Below, piece after piece: positions 15,425 to 23,606 of a stretch of 49,308 nt of DNA (positions are counted from its first letter, which is position 1; each line of letters starts with the position of its first letter). The position numbers and the translations under genes were made by a program. Below the pieces are notes generated by a model, which worked only from the letters and a program-made list of their open reading frames with translations, had not been told where the DNA came from and did no database searches. Source of the DNA: Caballeronia megalochromosomata (GTDB taxonomy: Bacteria > Pseudomonadota > Gammaproteobacteria > Burkholderiales > Burkholderiaceae); NCBI GenBank assembly GCA_001580565.1, contig LRBF01000252.1, positions 1-49,308 on the forward strand, read 5' to 3'.

Positions 15425-17992
15425 ATGAACCCAGTCATGCCTATCATCAAACGACCCGACTCTACGAATTCCTCGCGACACGATCGCGAACCCCGCTGGA
15501 ACGACTCTCGCAACGACTCACGCAATGACTCGGGCGGCCGCGACGGCGGCGGGCGCAACGGCGGAAACGGCCGCGATGGCCGCAATGGCCGTAACGATCG
15601 CAACGGCGGCGGCCAAGGCCGTTCGCCGTTCGCGCGCATCGCGCTCTGGTTCGCGGGCCTCGCGGCGATCGGCGTCGTGATCGGCGCGCTCATCGTGGGC
15701 TATGCGCTCGTCGTCATGGGGCCGAATCTGCCGTCGCTCAATGCGCTCATCGACTATCGGCCGAAGGTGCCGTTGCGCGTCTACACCGCCGATCACGTGC
15801 TGATCGGCGAGTTCGGCGAGGAGCGTCGCAGTCTCGTGCGCTTTCAGGATATCCCCGACCAGATGAAGAAGGCCGTCCTCGCGATCGAGGATTACCGCTT
15901 CTACGATCACGGTGGCGTCGACTTCGTCGGCATTCTGCGCGCGGGCGTGACCGATCTCACGCACGGCGGCGCATCGCAGGGCGCGAGCACGATCACGATG
16001 CAGGTCGCGCGCAACTTCTTTCTGTCGAGCGAGAAAACGTACACGCGCAAGATCTACGAGATGCTGCTCGCGTACAAGATCGAGCGCGCGCTGACGAAGG
16101 ACCAGATCCTCGAGCTGTACATGAACCAGATCTATCTCGGCGAGCGCGCCTACGGCTTTTCGGCTGCGGCGCGCGTGTACTTCGGCAAGGACCTGAAGGA
16201 CATCACGCTCGCCGAAGCGGCGATGCTCGCGGGCCTGCCGAAGGCGCCGTCGGCGTATAACCCGGTCGTCAATCCGAAGCGCGCGAAGGTGCGTCAGCAG
16301 TACATCCTCAAGCGCATGCTGGATCTCAACTTCATCACGCGCGAACAGTACGATCAGGCCATCGCCGAGGACATCCACACGAAATCCGCGGGCACCGAGT
16401 ACGGCGTGCATGCGGAATACGTCGCGGAAATGGTCCGGCAGATGATGTACGCGCAGTACAAGGAAGAGACCTATACGCGCGGCCTCACGGTGACGACGAC
16501 CATCGATTCCGCCGATCAGGACGCCGCGTACAAGGCCGTGCGCAAGGGCGTGATGGACTACGAGCGCCGGCATGGCTATCGCGGGCCGGAGGGCAACATC
16601 AATCTGCCGTCGAATACGGATGACCGCGCCGAGGCGATCGAAGATGCGCTCGTCGATCATCCGGACAACGGCGAACTCGTCGCGGCGGTCGTGACGGCTG
16701 CGAGCCCGAAGCAGGTGACGGCGCAGTTCGTCGGCGGCGACACCGCGACCATCGCAGGCGAAGGCTTGCGCTTCGTGGCGGCGGGGCTGCGCAGCAATGC
16801 GACGAAGGCGCTCGCGATCAAGCCGGGCTCGATCGTGCGGCTGGCCAAGGACGACAAGGGCAACTGGCAGATCACGCAACTGCCGCAGGTCGAAGGCGCG
16901 CTCGTGTCGATGACGCCGCAGGATGGCGCGATCCGCGCGCTCGTCGGCGGCTTCGACTTCAACAAGAACAAGTTCAATCACATCACGCAGGCCTGGCGTC
17001 AGCCGGGTTCGAGCTTCAAGCCGTTCATCTATTCGGCGGCGCTGGACAAGGGGCTCGGACCTGCGACCATCATCAACGATGCGCCGCTGTACTTCCCTGC
17101 GGCGGGCGGCGGCGATGCATGGGAGCCGAAGGACGACGACCAGCCCGACGGTCCGATGTCGATGCGCACCGGCCTGCAGAAGTCGAAGAATCTGGTGTCG
17201 ATCCGCATCCTGTCGTATATCGGCACGGGTTACGCGCAGGACTTCGTCACGCAGAAGTTCGGCTTCGACAAGGACAAGACGCCGCCTTATCTGCCGCTCG
17301 CGCTCGGCGCCGGGCTCGTCACGCCGTTGCAGTTGAGCGGTGCTTATTCGGTGTTCGCGAACGGCGGGTATCGCATCAATCCGTACCTGATCGCCGATGT
17401 CGCCGATGCGCGCGGCACCGTGATCTCGCGCGCGAACCCGCTCACGGCCGGCAGCAACGCGCCCCAGACGCTCGAGCCGCGCAACGCGTACATCATGAAC
17501 AGCCTGTTGCATACGGTCGCGACGCAGGGCACGGGCTCGGGCACCAACGTGCTCAAGCGCAACGACCTGCAGGGCAAGACCGGCACGACCAACGACGCGA
17601 AGGATGGCTGGTTCGCCGGTTATCAGAAGCAGCTCGTCGCGGTCGCGTGGATGGGCTATGACCAGCCCAAAACGCTCGGCAGCCGCGAGTTCGGCGCGCA
17701 GCTTGCGTTGCCGATCTGGGTCGAATACATGGGACGCGCGCTGCGCGGCATTCCGCAGGAACAGATGGCGAAGCCCGATGGCATCACGACCGTCGACGGC
17801 GAATTGTTCTATGCCGACCGCACGCCGGGAGCGGGCTTCGTAGCGAGCATCGGACTGGACAACACCAACCCGATGGCGGGCGATGCGACCACGATGGGCG
17901 GCGTCGGTCCGGCTGGCATGCAGGCGCCGCCCGCGCCGCAAGTCTCGACCGACGAACGCAAGCAGATCATGGACCTGTTCAGCAGGCCCTGA
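15425..17992 (+). CDS. mrcA: Class A penicillin-binding protein (PBP1A)
   Basis: 855-residue bifunctional murein synthase. An unusual cytoplasmic tail (about 25-68) is rich in Asn, Asp, Gly and Arg, with repeats such as NDSRNDS and GRDGRNGRN. One membrane anchor lies at about 71-97. The GT51 glycosyltransferase has Glu155 in LAIEDYRFYDHGG and the TMQVARNFF and LYMNQIYLG motifs. The transpeptidase has SSFK with Ser529 and Lys532, SKN at 587-589 and KTG at 718-720. A start at Met5 (MPIIKR) is equally possible. It builds and crosslinks peptidoglycan at the inner membrane. Confidence 0.95.
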   Translation: MNPVMPIIKRPDSTNSSRHDREPRWNDSRNDSRNDSGGRDGGGRNGGNGRDGRNGRNDRNGGGQGRSPFARIALWFAGLAAIGVVIGALIVGYALVVMGPNLPSLNALIDYRPKVPLRVYTADHVLIGEFGEERRSLVRFQDIPDQMKKAVLAIEDYRFYDHGGVDFVGILRAGVTDLTHGGASQGASTITMQVARNFFLSSEKTYTRKIYEMLLAYKIERALTKDQILELYMNQIYLGERAYGFSAAARVYFGKDLKDITLAEAAMLAGLPKAPSAYNPVVNPKRAKVRQQYILKRMLDLNFITREQYDQAIAEDIHTKSAGTEYGVHAEYVAEMVRQMMYAQYKEETYTRGLTVTTTIDSADQDAAYKAVRKGVMDYERRHGYRGPEGNINLPSNTDDRAEAIEDALVDHPDNGELVAAVVTAASPKQVTAQFVGGDTATIAGEGLRFVAAGLRSNATKALAIKPGSIVRLAKDDKGNWQITQLPQVEGALVSMTPQDGAIRALVGGFDFNKNKFNHITQAWRQPGSSFKPFIYSAALDKGLGPATIINDAPLYFPAAGGGDAWEPKDDDQPDGPMSMRTGLQKSKNLVSIRILSYIGTGYAQDFVTQKFGFDKDKTPPYLPLALGAGLVTPLQLSGAYSVFANGGYRINPYLIADVADARGTVISRANPLTAGSNAPQTLEPRNAYIMNSLLHTVATQGTGSGTNVLKRNDLQGKTGTTNDAKDGWFAGYQKQLVAVAWMGYDQPKTLGSREFGAQLALPIWVEYMGRALRGIPQEQMAKPDGITTVDGELFYADRTPGAGFVASIGLDNTNPMAGDATTMGGVGPAGMQAPPAPQVSTDERKQIMDLFSRP

Positions 17993-18015
17993 TGTGATTC
18001 GGCATGCTCGTTGAA

Positions 18016-18048
18016 AAAGCGCGCCGGGCTGCAAACCCGGCGCGCTTT
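18016..18048. terminator. Bidirectional terminator, PBP1A / copper cassette
   Basis: AAAGCGCGCCGGG (18016-18028), loop CTGCAAA, CCCGGCGCGCTTT (18036-18048), with A and T runs on both sides. It lies between the convergent PBP1A and PCuAC genes and can serve both strands. Confidence 0.92.
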
Positions 18049-18067
18049 GCGTTTCAGGGAAGCGAGC

Positions 18068-18499
18068 TCAGTGACCGACCGTGGCCGCCGACTTCACCTC
18101 GCAACTCACGTCGAGCTTGGACTTGTCCGCGAACGAAAGGGTGAGGGGAATCGTCGAGCCGACCTTGAGCGGCTTCGACGGCTCTTCGAGCATCAGGTGA
18201 TAGCCCTTCGGCGCGAAGCTCAGCGTGCCGTGCGCGGGGACGTCGACGGAATCGACCGGCGACATCGTCGCCGTGCCGTTCTTGCTCTCGGACTTGTGCA
18301 TCATCGCCATGCCGAACGCGGGTGTCTCCGCTGCCGTGAGTGTCACGGGTTTGTCGCCGTTATTCGCGACGGTGAAATAGCCCGATGACGGCAGGTTCGG
18401 CGGCATCGCGCGAACCCAGCAATCGCGGGCTTCGAGCGTCGCGGCCTGGGCGAACGATGCGCAGGCGAGTGCGCCCGCGAGTACAGCGATTTTCTTCAT
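18068..18499 (-). CDS. Periplasmic copper chaperone PCu(A)C
   Basis: 143 residues with a signal peptide cleaved near residue 19-20 (FAQA). The Cu(I) motif H-x10-M-x21-H-x-M is exact: His68, Met79, His101, Met103. This family passes Cu(I) to the CuA site of cytochrome c oxidase, sometimes with Sco proteins. It starts seven bases after the copC stop, so the two are translated from one mRNA. It is last in the DUF2946-copC-PCuAC cassette. Confidence 0.95.
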   Translation of the reverse strand: MKKIAVLAGALACASFAQAATLEARDCWVRAMPPNLPSSGYFTVANNGDKPVTLTAAETPAFGMAMMHKSESKNGTATMSPVDSVDVPAHGTLSFAPKGYHLMLEEPSKPLKVGSTIPLTLSFADKSKLDVSCEVKSAATVGH

Positions 18500-18506
18500 T
18501 GTGTTC

Positions 18507-18869
18507 TCACTTGACGGTGAAGTTGTAGTGACCTTGCGTCCGATGCCCGTCCGCCGCGACCGCCGTCCATTGCACTTTGTAGACGCCCGGTGCGAGATCG
18601 GGAAGCGCGACGCTCATGTGCTTCCGGTCGCTGTCGCCGACAGCGGATTTCGCGGTGTTGACCTGTGTCCCTTGAGCATTGGTGACGATGAGCTTGCTGA
18701 AGGTCGGTTCGAGCGCCTCGCCGAAGTCGATCGCGACTTCATGCGGCGCGCTGACGGTCGCGCCGGGGCCGGGTTGTTGCAGCTTCGGCAGTGCGTGTGC
18801 GAGCGCGAGCTGTGCGGAGCCGAGAAACCCCAGCGCGAGCGCGCCGCGTCTGAACGATGATGAAAGCAT
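18507..18869 (-). CDS. copC: CopC-type periplasmic copper-binding protein
   Basis: 120 residues from MLSSSFRRGALALG with an AAGGA box upstream. Signal cleavage after ALA leaves His25 as the mature N-terminus. Together with Asp107 and His109 (in ADGHRTQGHY) this gives the His1-Asp-His Cu(II) site of CopC proteins. The methionine-rich Cu(I) loop of plasmid CopC is absent, so this is the single-site Cu(II) type. No copD is nearby. It probably hands copper to the adjacent PCuAC or stores it. Confidence 0.92.
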   Translation of the reverse strand: MLSSSFRRGALALGFLGSAQLALAHALPKLQQPGPGATVSAPHEVAIDFGEALEPTFSKLIVTNAQGTQVNTAKSAVGDSDRKHMSVALPDLAPGVYKVQWTAVAADGHRTQGHYNFTVK

Positions 18870-18981
18870 GATGGGTCCTTGCGTGCTCGAAGTGATGGAT
18901 CTTCGAGCGATGTTTGCTGCGTGCGAATGGAAGACTTTCATCTCGCGCGATGCGAACGAAGCCTATGCGTAGGAACGCGAA

Positions 18982-19362
18982 TCAGCAGAAGGCGGGTGGG
19001 GCGCGTGGTTGCGCGGCGCGGGGCCGTTCGCGGCGAGGCGCGTCGGCGAGACGGTCCGCGACGAATATTTCGCGCGGCACAAGCACTGGGGTGATTTGTT
19101 CGAGCGTTACCGGCGGCGTGGGCGCGTGCGCGATGAGATCGCAATAGGCGCATGCCTGGAGGTGATCGGCGACGTCGTGCTTCGCGTGGTGCGCATCGCG
19201 CGATGCCTGCGCATCGGATGCGCACACGGAAGCGAGCAGCGCCTCGATGCGCGCATGTTCGAATGCCTGCGATGCGACGGGCGCGAGCGAGAGCAGCAGG
19301 ATCGCGCATATCGCCGCGAACCCGCCGATCTTCCTGATGATGCCCCGACGCAAATGATGCAT
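18982..19362 (-). CDS. DUF2946 small protein, cassette leader gene
   Basis: 126 residues. The hydrophobic N-terminal segment (about 12-33) acts as a signal or anchor. The core has DAHHAKHDVADHLQACAYCD, in which the CAYC at 71-74 and nearby histidines look like a copper site. A Pro/Arg-rich tail ends in Cys. DUF2946 proteins cluster with copper-uptake genes. In Bordetella one such upstream frame (CruR) has been described as making downstream copper genes copper-responsive. Here it is first in the cassette, 112 bp before copC, so a similar regulatory role is plausible but not shown. Confidence 0.85.
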   Translation of the reverse strand: MHHLRRGIIRKIGGFAAICAILLLSLAPVASQAFEHARIEALLASVCASDAQASRDAHHAKHDVADHLQACAYCDLIAHAPTPPVTLEQITPVLVPREIFVADRLADAPRRERPRAAQPRAPPAFC

Positions 19363-19418
19363 GCCGCGCTCGATCCGTTATCGATATTAAGACCACGATG
19401 AGCGGACGATTATGCCAT

Positions 19419-19462
19419 GCGTGTTTTGACACGCTTCGCGTCGAAGTGAGTCGCTTCGACGC
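19419..19462. promoter_or_regulatory. Two adjacent inverted repeats upstream of the copper cassette
   Basis: GCGTGT-TTTG-ACACGC (19419-19434) and GCGTCGAA (19438-19445) with GTGAGTCGC loop and TTCGACGC (19455-19462). They lie 57-100 bases upstream of the DUF2946 start, between it and the tRNA promoter, where a copper-responsive operator would be expected. The regulator is unknown. Confidence 0.4.
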
Positions 19463-19513
19463 AGTGTCGATCGATCGCTTAGCTTTATTTTCTTGATCGA
19501 AGCAAACAGGGTG

Positions 19514-19542
19514 TTGCGACAAAGTAAGCGATGACTTATAAT
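19514..19542 (+). promoter_or_regulatory. Sigma-70 promoter of initiator tRNA
   Basis: TTGCGA (19514-19519) and perfect TATAAT (19537-19542) with a 17-base spacer. The expected start is near 19549, nine bases before the tRNA 5' end. Confidence 0.88.
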
Positions 19543-19557
19543 CTTTTCTTCGACGGA

Positions 19558-19634
<77 letters not shown>

Positions 19635-19654
19635 ACACCGTCCAGCATCACGCG

Positions 19655-19681
19655 AAAAAGCCCGGTCAAGCCGGGCTTTTT
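19655..19681 (+). terminator. Intrinsic terminator of the tRNA
   Basis: GCCCGG (19660-19665), loop TCAAG, CCGGGC (19671-19676), flanked by AAAAA and TTTTT. It starts 21 bases after the tRNA end. Confidence 0.93.
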
Positions 19682-19855
19682 GCTTTTCAGCACACCCATC
19701 GTGATGCCTCCAGCGTGCCCATGCAAAGTCGCAATTGAACCGGTTCATGGCCGACTCGCGCATTGCGGCTTCACGAGCGCATGTCAAAATCGCAAGGCCC
19801 GGCGCACAAGCACACGCCAATCCCATACCACGCACGCAAAAGGAGTCGCTCGCTC

Positions 19856-20353
19856 ATGGACATTCCACACGTTCTGCAGGCCATCGCACATCAGGAACAC
19901 ACGCTCGTGTTCCCGCAATTTCACGCCGAGCATGCGTGGCAGATCGGTTCGCAATTGCGCGAGATGGCGCTCGCGCGCGACGCGGCCGTCGTCATCGACG
20001 TGCGCACGTTCGGGCGCAAGCTCTTCTACGCGGCGCTCGATAACACCACGCCCGACAACGCGCGCTGGGTGGAGCGCAAGTCGCGCACCGTCGAGCATTT
20101 CCGCCGCAGTTCGTATGCGATCGGTCTCTCGCTGCAGCAGGCTGGCACCACGCTCGCCGACAAATACGGCCTCGATCTTGCCGAGTTCGCGACGCACGGC
20201 GGCGCGTTTCCCTTGCGTGTAGCGGGCGCGGGCGTGATCGGCTCGGTCGCGGTGTCGGGTCTTCCCCAGCGCGACGATCATCAGATGGTCGTCGAAGCGC
20301 TATGCGCCGTGCTCGGCGAGAACTTCAGCAATCTTTCGCTCGGACGCGACTGA
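19856..20353 (+). CDS. UPF0303 / HbpS-GlcG-like domain protein
   Basis: 165 residues from MDIPHVLQAIAHQEHTLVFP, with an AAAAGGAG box 11 bases upstream. It is of the UPF0303 family, often labelled heme-degrading domain protein because of the HbpS/GlcG-like profilin fold. Family features are RTFGRKLFYAALDNTTPDNA near residue 56 and the C-terminal GVIGSVAVSGLPQRDDHQMV. It has no signal peptide and is therefore cytoplasmic. Its biochemical role is not settled. It is followed after 37 bp by the SMR exporter gene, and the two may share an mRNA. Confidence 0.85.
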   Translation: MDIPHVLQAIAHQEHTLVFPQFHAEHAWQIGSQLREMALARDAAVVIDVRTFGRKLFYAALDNTTPDNARWVERKSRTVEHFRRSSYAIGLSLQQAGTTLADKYGLDLAEFATHGGAFPLRVAGAGVIGSVAVSGLPQRDDHQMVVEALCAVLGENFSNLSLGRD

Positions 20354-20390
20354 CGCAATCGACATTTTCGAACCGACACGACAAAAAAAG

Positions 20391-20729
20391 ATGCGCTCAA
20401 CCGCTTATGTGCTCCTCGCGATCGCGATCGTCGCCGAAGTCGTCGCGACCTCCGCGCTGCGCGCGTCCGATGGCTTCACGCGCGCGCTGCCCGCGGCCAT
20501 CGTCGTGGCCGGATACGGGGTGTCGTTCTATCTGCTGTCGCTGACGCTGCGCACCTTGCCTGTCGGCATCGTGTATGCGGTGTGGTCGGGCGCGGGTATC
20601 GTGCTCATCACGCTCGTCGCGGCGCTGCTCTTCAAGCAGACGCCCGATCTGCCCGCCATGTTCGGCATGGGCCTCATCGTAGCGGGCGTGGTGGTGCTCA
20701 ATGCGTTCTCGAAGATGAGCGCGCACTGA
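20391..20729 (+). CDS. emrE: SMR-family multidrug exporter
   Basis: 112 residues with four membrane helices. It is close to EmrE along its length: the essential proton/drug carboxylate is Glu16 in IAIVAEVVATSALRASDGFT, and TM3-4 have PVGIVYAVWSGAGIVLITLV. It is a dimeric proton-coupled exporter of cationic compounds. The EmrE-like pattern (WSGxGIVLI) argues for the Qac subtype rather than the guanidinium (Gdx/SugE) subtype. No guanidine riboswitch is visible upstream. Confidence 0.93.
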   Translation: MRSTAYVLLAIAIVAEVVATSALRASDGFTRALPAAIVVAGYGVSFYLLSLTLRTLPVGIVYAVWSGAGIVLITLVAALLFKQTPDLPAMFGMGLIVAGVVVLNAFSKMSAH

Positions 20730-20751
20730 CGCGCCCGTTTCGCCTGCGTGC

Positions 20752-21090
20752 TTACTTGCAGCGCACGATCATCGAACGGTTCTTGACGTTCGCCGAGATC
20801 ACGTTGGTGATGCCGCCGCCGGTCGGACCGCCTTCCTCGTTGTCCTTCGACACGATGTCGTAACCCGTCGCGCCGCATTTCTGGCCGGCGAGCACATAGC
20901 AGCTCGCCCAGCTCGATCCCGCGTCCGCGCCGCTGCAGTTGACGGCATAGCCCGTCTGTCCATCGGGCAGGTTGATGAGCGATGCATCGTTCGACGACGC
21001 GCAGGCGCCGAGCGTCGAGATCGCGACGACAGCCGCGCCGAGCGCGACGCAAGCGGAGATACGGCGCATGCGCCGACCAGGTTCCTTCAT
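20752..21090 (-). CDS. Small outer-membrane-type lipoprotein, unknown function
   Basis: 112 residues from MKEPGRRMRRISAC with a GAGG box before the start. The signal sequence ends in lipobox LGAC with Cys30. The mature part has four more cysteines (CSGADAGSSWASC, AGQKCGATGYDIVSKD, VRC), probably two disulfides. The KCGATGYDIV pattern recurs in small secreted proteobacterial proteins. An alternative start is the Met at residue 8. It is convergent with emrE, 22 bp apart. Confidence 0.8.
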   Translation of the reverse strand: MKEPGRRMRRISACVALGAAVVAISTLGACASSNDASLINLPDGQTGYAVNCSGADAGSSWASCYVLAGQKCGATGYDIVSKDNEEGGPTGGGITNVISANVKNRSMIVRCK

Positions 21091-21372
21091 CTTTACCTCG
21101 TGAGAGCGAATTGCGACATACGCCACAGGCCACGGATTCGCGGCGGGGGCGCATTTTTGAGATGTGCATTGTCCCATACGCGCCTTACGCGACTCGTAAG
21201 CGGTTGTTAGCCGGGCAGGGTAGGGCGTTTGCGCGGGCGCGATGCTTGCGAATAAAGCGCAGACGTTGTCAAAGAGGTCTGATGAACTATTTTCCGGATC
21301 GTGCGCCTTACATCCGGGCGTTCGGTTGGAATTGCCTGTCGGATACCGAGGTCGAAACAGGGAGATAAAACC

Positions 21373-21639
21373 ATGGCGGAACGAGTCACTGGGCCATATC
21401 GAGGGTATTACATCAGCGCTTCGGCGCGGCTCGTGCAGATGCACGGCGAGAACGACGGCGCCGCGCCCATCTATGTCGGCTCGGTGAGTCTCGCGCGCGG
21501 CGGACCGGATGACGCGCATCGATTCGAGGCGCTTGTCGATCTCGGACCCGAGCGGCGCTTCGCGACCGAAAGCGAGGCGCTTGCGCATGTCGAAGCGGCC
21601 GCGCGCGAATACATCGATCGCCTGCTGCAAGCGACGTGA
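21373..21639 (+). CDS. Conserved hypothetical small protein
   Basis: 88 residues from MAERVTGPYRGYYISASARL, with a GGGAGAT box before the ATG. Soluble, no signal. The layout suggests an antiparallel sheet followed by a C-terminal helix (ESEALAHVEAAAREYIDRLL). I do not recognise a named family. The stop overlaps the start of the next gene (TGATG), so they are translationally coupled. Confidence 0.7.
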   Translation: MAERVTGPYRGYYISASARLVQMHGENDGAAPIYVGSVSLARGGPDDAHRFEALVDLGPERRFATESEALAHVEAAAREYIDRLLQAT

Positions 21640-21992
21640 TGCGCCCCGTTCATCTTCGACACGCCGTGCTGTACGACGTCGCGAATTGCCTGATCGATCT
21701 TTTTCCGAGCGGCGCGGACGTCGCGGAGATCGGCCTCGAGGCGATGCCCGCGCTCTTCGTGAGCTGGCGCACTGGCGGCGTGGCGAATCATCCCGGCAAC
21801 ATCGCGTGGGGCGTGCATTACCGCTTCGACGCGCAGGTGTTGCGCGGCTATCCGCATCTGTCGGACGAGGCGCGGCGGCGCGTGTGCGATCGCGTCCGCG
21901 AAATGAGCCGCCTGCTCGACTTCAACTATGCCGATCCCCAGGCGAGCTCGCTGCTCGTCGTGGATGTCGACGAAACCGTTCTTGCCGCATGA
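21639..21992 (+). CDS. Hypothetical protein coupled to the preceding gene
   Basis: 117 residues from MRPVHLRHAVLYDVANCLID; a GTG one codon earlier is the alternative start. No family recognised. It is soluble, with a Trp- and Gly-rich middle (VSWRTGGVANHPGNIAWGVH) and an acidic C-terminus (LLVVDVDETVLAA). The one-base overlap with the gene before it points to joint function. Confidence 0.65.
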   Translation: MRPVHLRHAVLYDVANCLIDLFPSGADVAEIGLEAMPALFVSWRTGGVANHPGNIAWGVHYRFDAQVLRGYPHLSDEARRRVCDRVREMSRLLDFNYADPQASSLLVVDVDETVLAA

Positions 21993-22156
21993 GCGGCACG
22001 GTGCTGGACCACGCGACCCGAGCGCGAGTACCATAATCGCCGAATCGATTCGTGCGATCGTTTGCGGCGGTGCAAACGTATTCGTATCGAATGAGGCGAT
22101 GAAGCACTTGAACGTCTTCGCGTCGGCCTTGGCGACGCATCAGCAACGAGACAATC

Positions 22157-22447
22157 ATGAATATTCGATTCCTCCCGGACGCGCCCGATTATCGCGATGC
22201 CAATCTGACCATCGAGTTCGCTGCGATCGTCGATGGCCGGCGCGTGCCGTGCGCCATTTCGGTCGAAGCGCTGGAAGATCATTTCGGCGCACAAACCTAC
22301 GACAGCGCCGGCTGGATCGACGCGTTCGATGCGGGCCGCCCGCGAATCGAAGCAGTCGCACGAGAGCATCTGCGCGTGACCAACGGCGAGCCGGTGCTTC
22401 TTAAAAGCGGACATTTCCCGCCGGGGCGAGTCTGCGTCATGCGCTGA
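22157..22447 (+). CDS. DUF1488 domain protein
   Basis: 96 residues from MNIRFLPDAPDYRDANLTIE, characteristic of the small DUF1488 family widespread in Burkholderia. It includes GRRVPCAISVEALEDHFGA and the helix RPRIEAVAREHL. No function is known. It is soluble and monocistronic, with an upstream gap of 164 bp. Confidence 0.85.
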   Translation: MNIRFLPDAPDYRDANLTIEFAAIVDGRRVPCAISVEALEDHFGAQTYDSAGWIDAFDAGRPRIEAVAREHLRVTNGEPVLLKSGHFPPGRVCVMR

Positions 22448-22522
22448 CGCGGGCGACCGTCTTCTCTTACACGGCGCGATGTAAGACCTGCATCGCACGT
22501 CCCTGTTTAATCGATGTTTTAT

Positions 22523-22545
22523 CGACGCCTGAGGCGTCGCGCCTC
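22523..22545 (+). other. Two mutually exclusive hairpins
   Basis: CGACGCC-TGA-GGCGTCG (22523-22539) and GAGGCG-TCG-CGCCTC (22531-22536 with 22540-22545) share bases and cannot form together. The second is followed by CTTTC. This could be a weak terminator of the DUF1488 gene or an attenuator-like switch. Confidence 0.4.
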
Positions 22546-22678
22546 CTTTCGCGTGATCGCGCAACGGAGTACCATCGCTCCATGCGCCGCACGCGATGCG
22601 ATTCGCTCGGCACATTACTTGCTCAATGACATGCGCTTGCGGTTGAGCAATCAAATATAAAAATCGCCCGGGGTCGTC

Positions 22679-22861
22679 ATGCTTCATTCCTTTCTTCACT
22701 CACTTGTCGAGTCCAATGCGCTATGGCTCATCTGGGCAGCCGTTGGTGTGCTGATTCTTGCGCTGTGCATCGTGTTCGCGTCGGTCCTGCTGGGCGACTC
22801 GGACGAGCCGCTTTATCGAGCGGCGCCGCGCCGGGACGACGACGGCAAGATGACCATCTGA
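22679..22861 (+). CDS. Small single-pass membrane protein
   Basis: 60 residues. One strong membrane helix lies at about 16-38 (LWLIWAAVGVLILALCIVFA), followed by a charged tail with RAAPRRDDDGK. Function unknown. Upstream is an 8-bp inverted repeat TTGCTCAA (22619-22626) and TTGAGCAA (22643-22650) next to AAATATAAAAAT, which suggests an operator beside a promoter. Confidence 0.6.
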   Translation: MLHSFLHSLVESNALWLIWAAVGVLILALCIVFASVLLGDSDEPLYRAAPRRDDDGKMTI

Positions 22862-22910
22862 GCGCGCGCGGGCGCGCCGCGATTTGACTTCGAAAGAGGC
22901 GCTGCCGACA

Positions 22911-23606
22911 ATGCTTGGCATGGGACCGCAAGCGCGGCGCACCGAGCAAAGACGCGAGCAGCGCGAGGCGCTGCGCGAGCGCATACTCGAGGTCTCGCGC
23001 GAGATCGTGAAGCGCGAAGGGTTCGCGGCGCTCTCGATGAGAAAGCTCGCCGAGGCGATCGATTATTCGCCCGCCGCGCTCTATCTTCATTTCAAGAGCC
23101 GTGGCGATATCGCGCTGGCGTTGCGCAGGGAAGGGCACGCGAACCTGCGTGACGCATTCCTCGCGCATACGTCGATCGCGGACCCGGCCGCGCGACTGAA
23201 CGCAATGGCGCGCGCGTATGTCGAATTCGGGCTGGCCGAGCCCGAGACGTATCGGCTGATGTTCATGGAGCCCGTGGCCGTTACCGAGGCGAGCGCCGAT
23301 GTCAGTCCCAATGGCGCCGGCCTGGCGGGGCAGTCCGGTGCGGCGACGCTTTCGCTGATCGCGGATGCGTTCGTCGAGTTGCGCGCGGCCAACCGGCTGC
23401 CGCCGCACATCGCGCCGGTTGCGTGCGCGGAAGGGCTGTGGGCGAATCTGCATGGCATCGTCGCGTTGAAGCTGAACGGCGCGGCGTTGCCCGAGACACC
23501 GGCCGCGAGGCTCGTCGAGTTGTCGCTCGATGCGTGGTTCGCGCCGGTCAACGGAACCGAACCTCGATTCAACTCACCGGATCGATCCGACACCTCAACA
23601 CGATGA
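22911..23606 (+). CDS. TetR/AcrR-family transcriptional regulator
   Basis: 231 residues from MLGMGPQARR. The N-terminal TetR helix-turn-helix includes FAALSMRKLAEAIDYSPAAL and YLHFKSRGDI. The C-terminal domain resembles the TetR_C_33/WHG type (AYVEFGLAEPETYRLMFMEP). The ATG at 22911 has GAGG 11 bases upstream; a TTG at 22884 and an ATG at 22920 are alternatives. The stop overlaps the next gene as ATGA. It therefore probably controls the coupled acyl-CoA gene in response to an acyl-CoA or fatty acid. Confidence 0.85.
   Translation: MLGMGPQARRTEQRREQREALRERILEVSREIVKREGFAALSMRKLAEAIDYSPAALYLHFKSRGDIALALRREGHANLRDAFLAHTSIADPAARLNAMARAYVEFGLAEPETYRLMFMEPVAVTEASADVSPNGAGLAGQSGAATLSLIADAFVELRAANRLPPHIAPVACAEGLWANLHGIVALKLNGAALPETPAARLVELSLDAWFAPVNGTEPRFNSPDRSDTSTR

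Noticed and set aside
15518..18034. 838-residue minus-strand open frame opposite the PBP1A gene
   Set aside because: High-GC shadow frame, rich in Arg, His, Asp and Glu with no domain pattern; the plus strand encodes a complete PBP1A.
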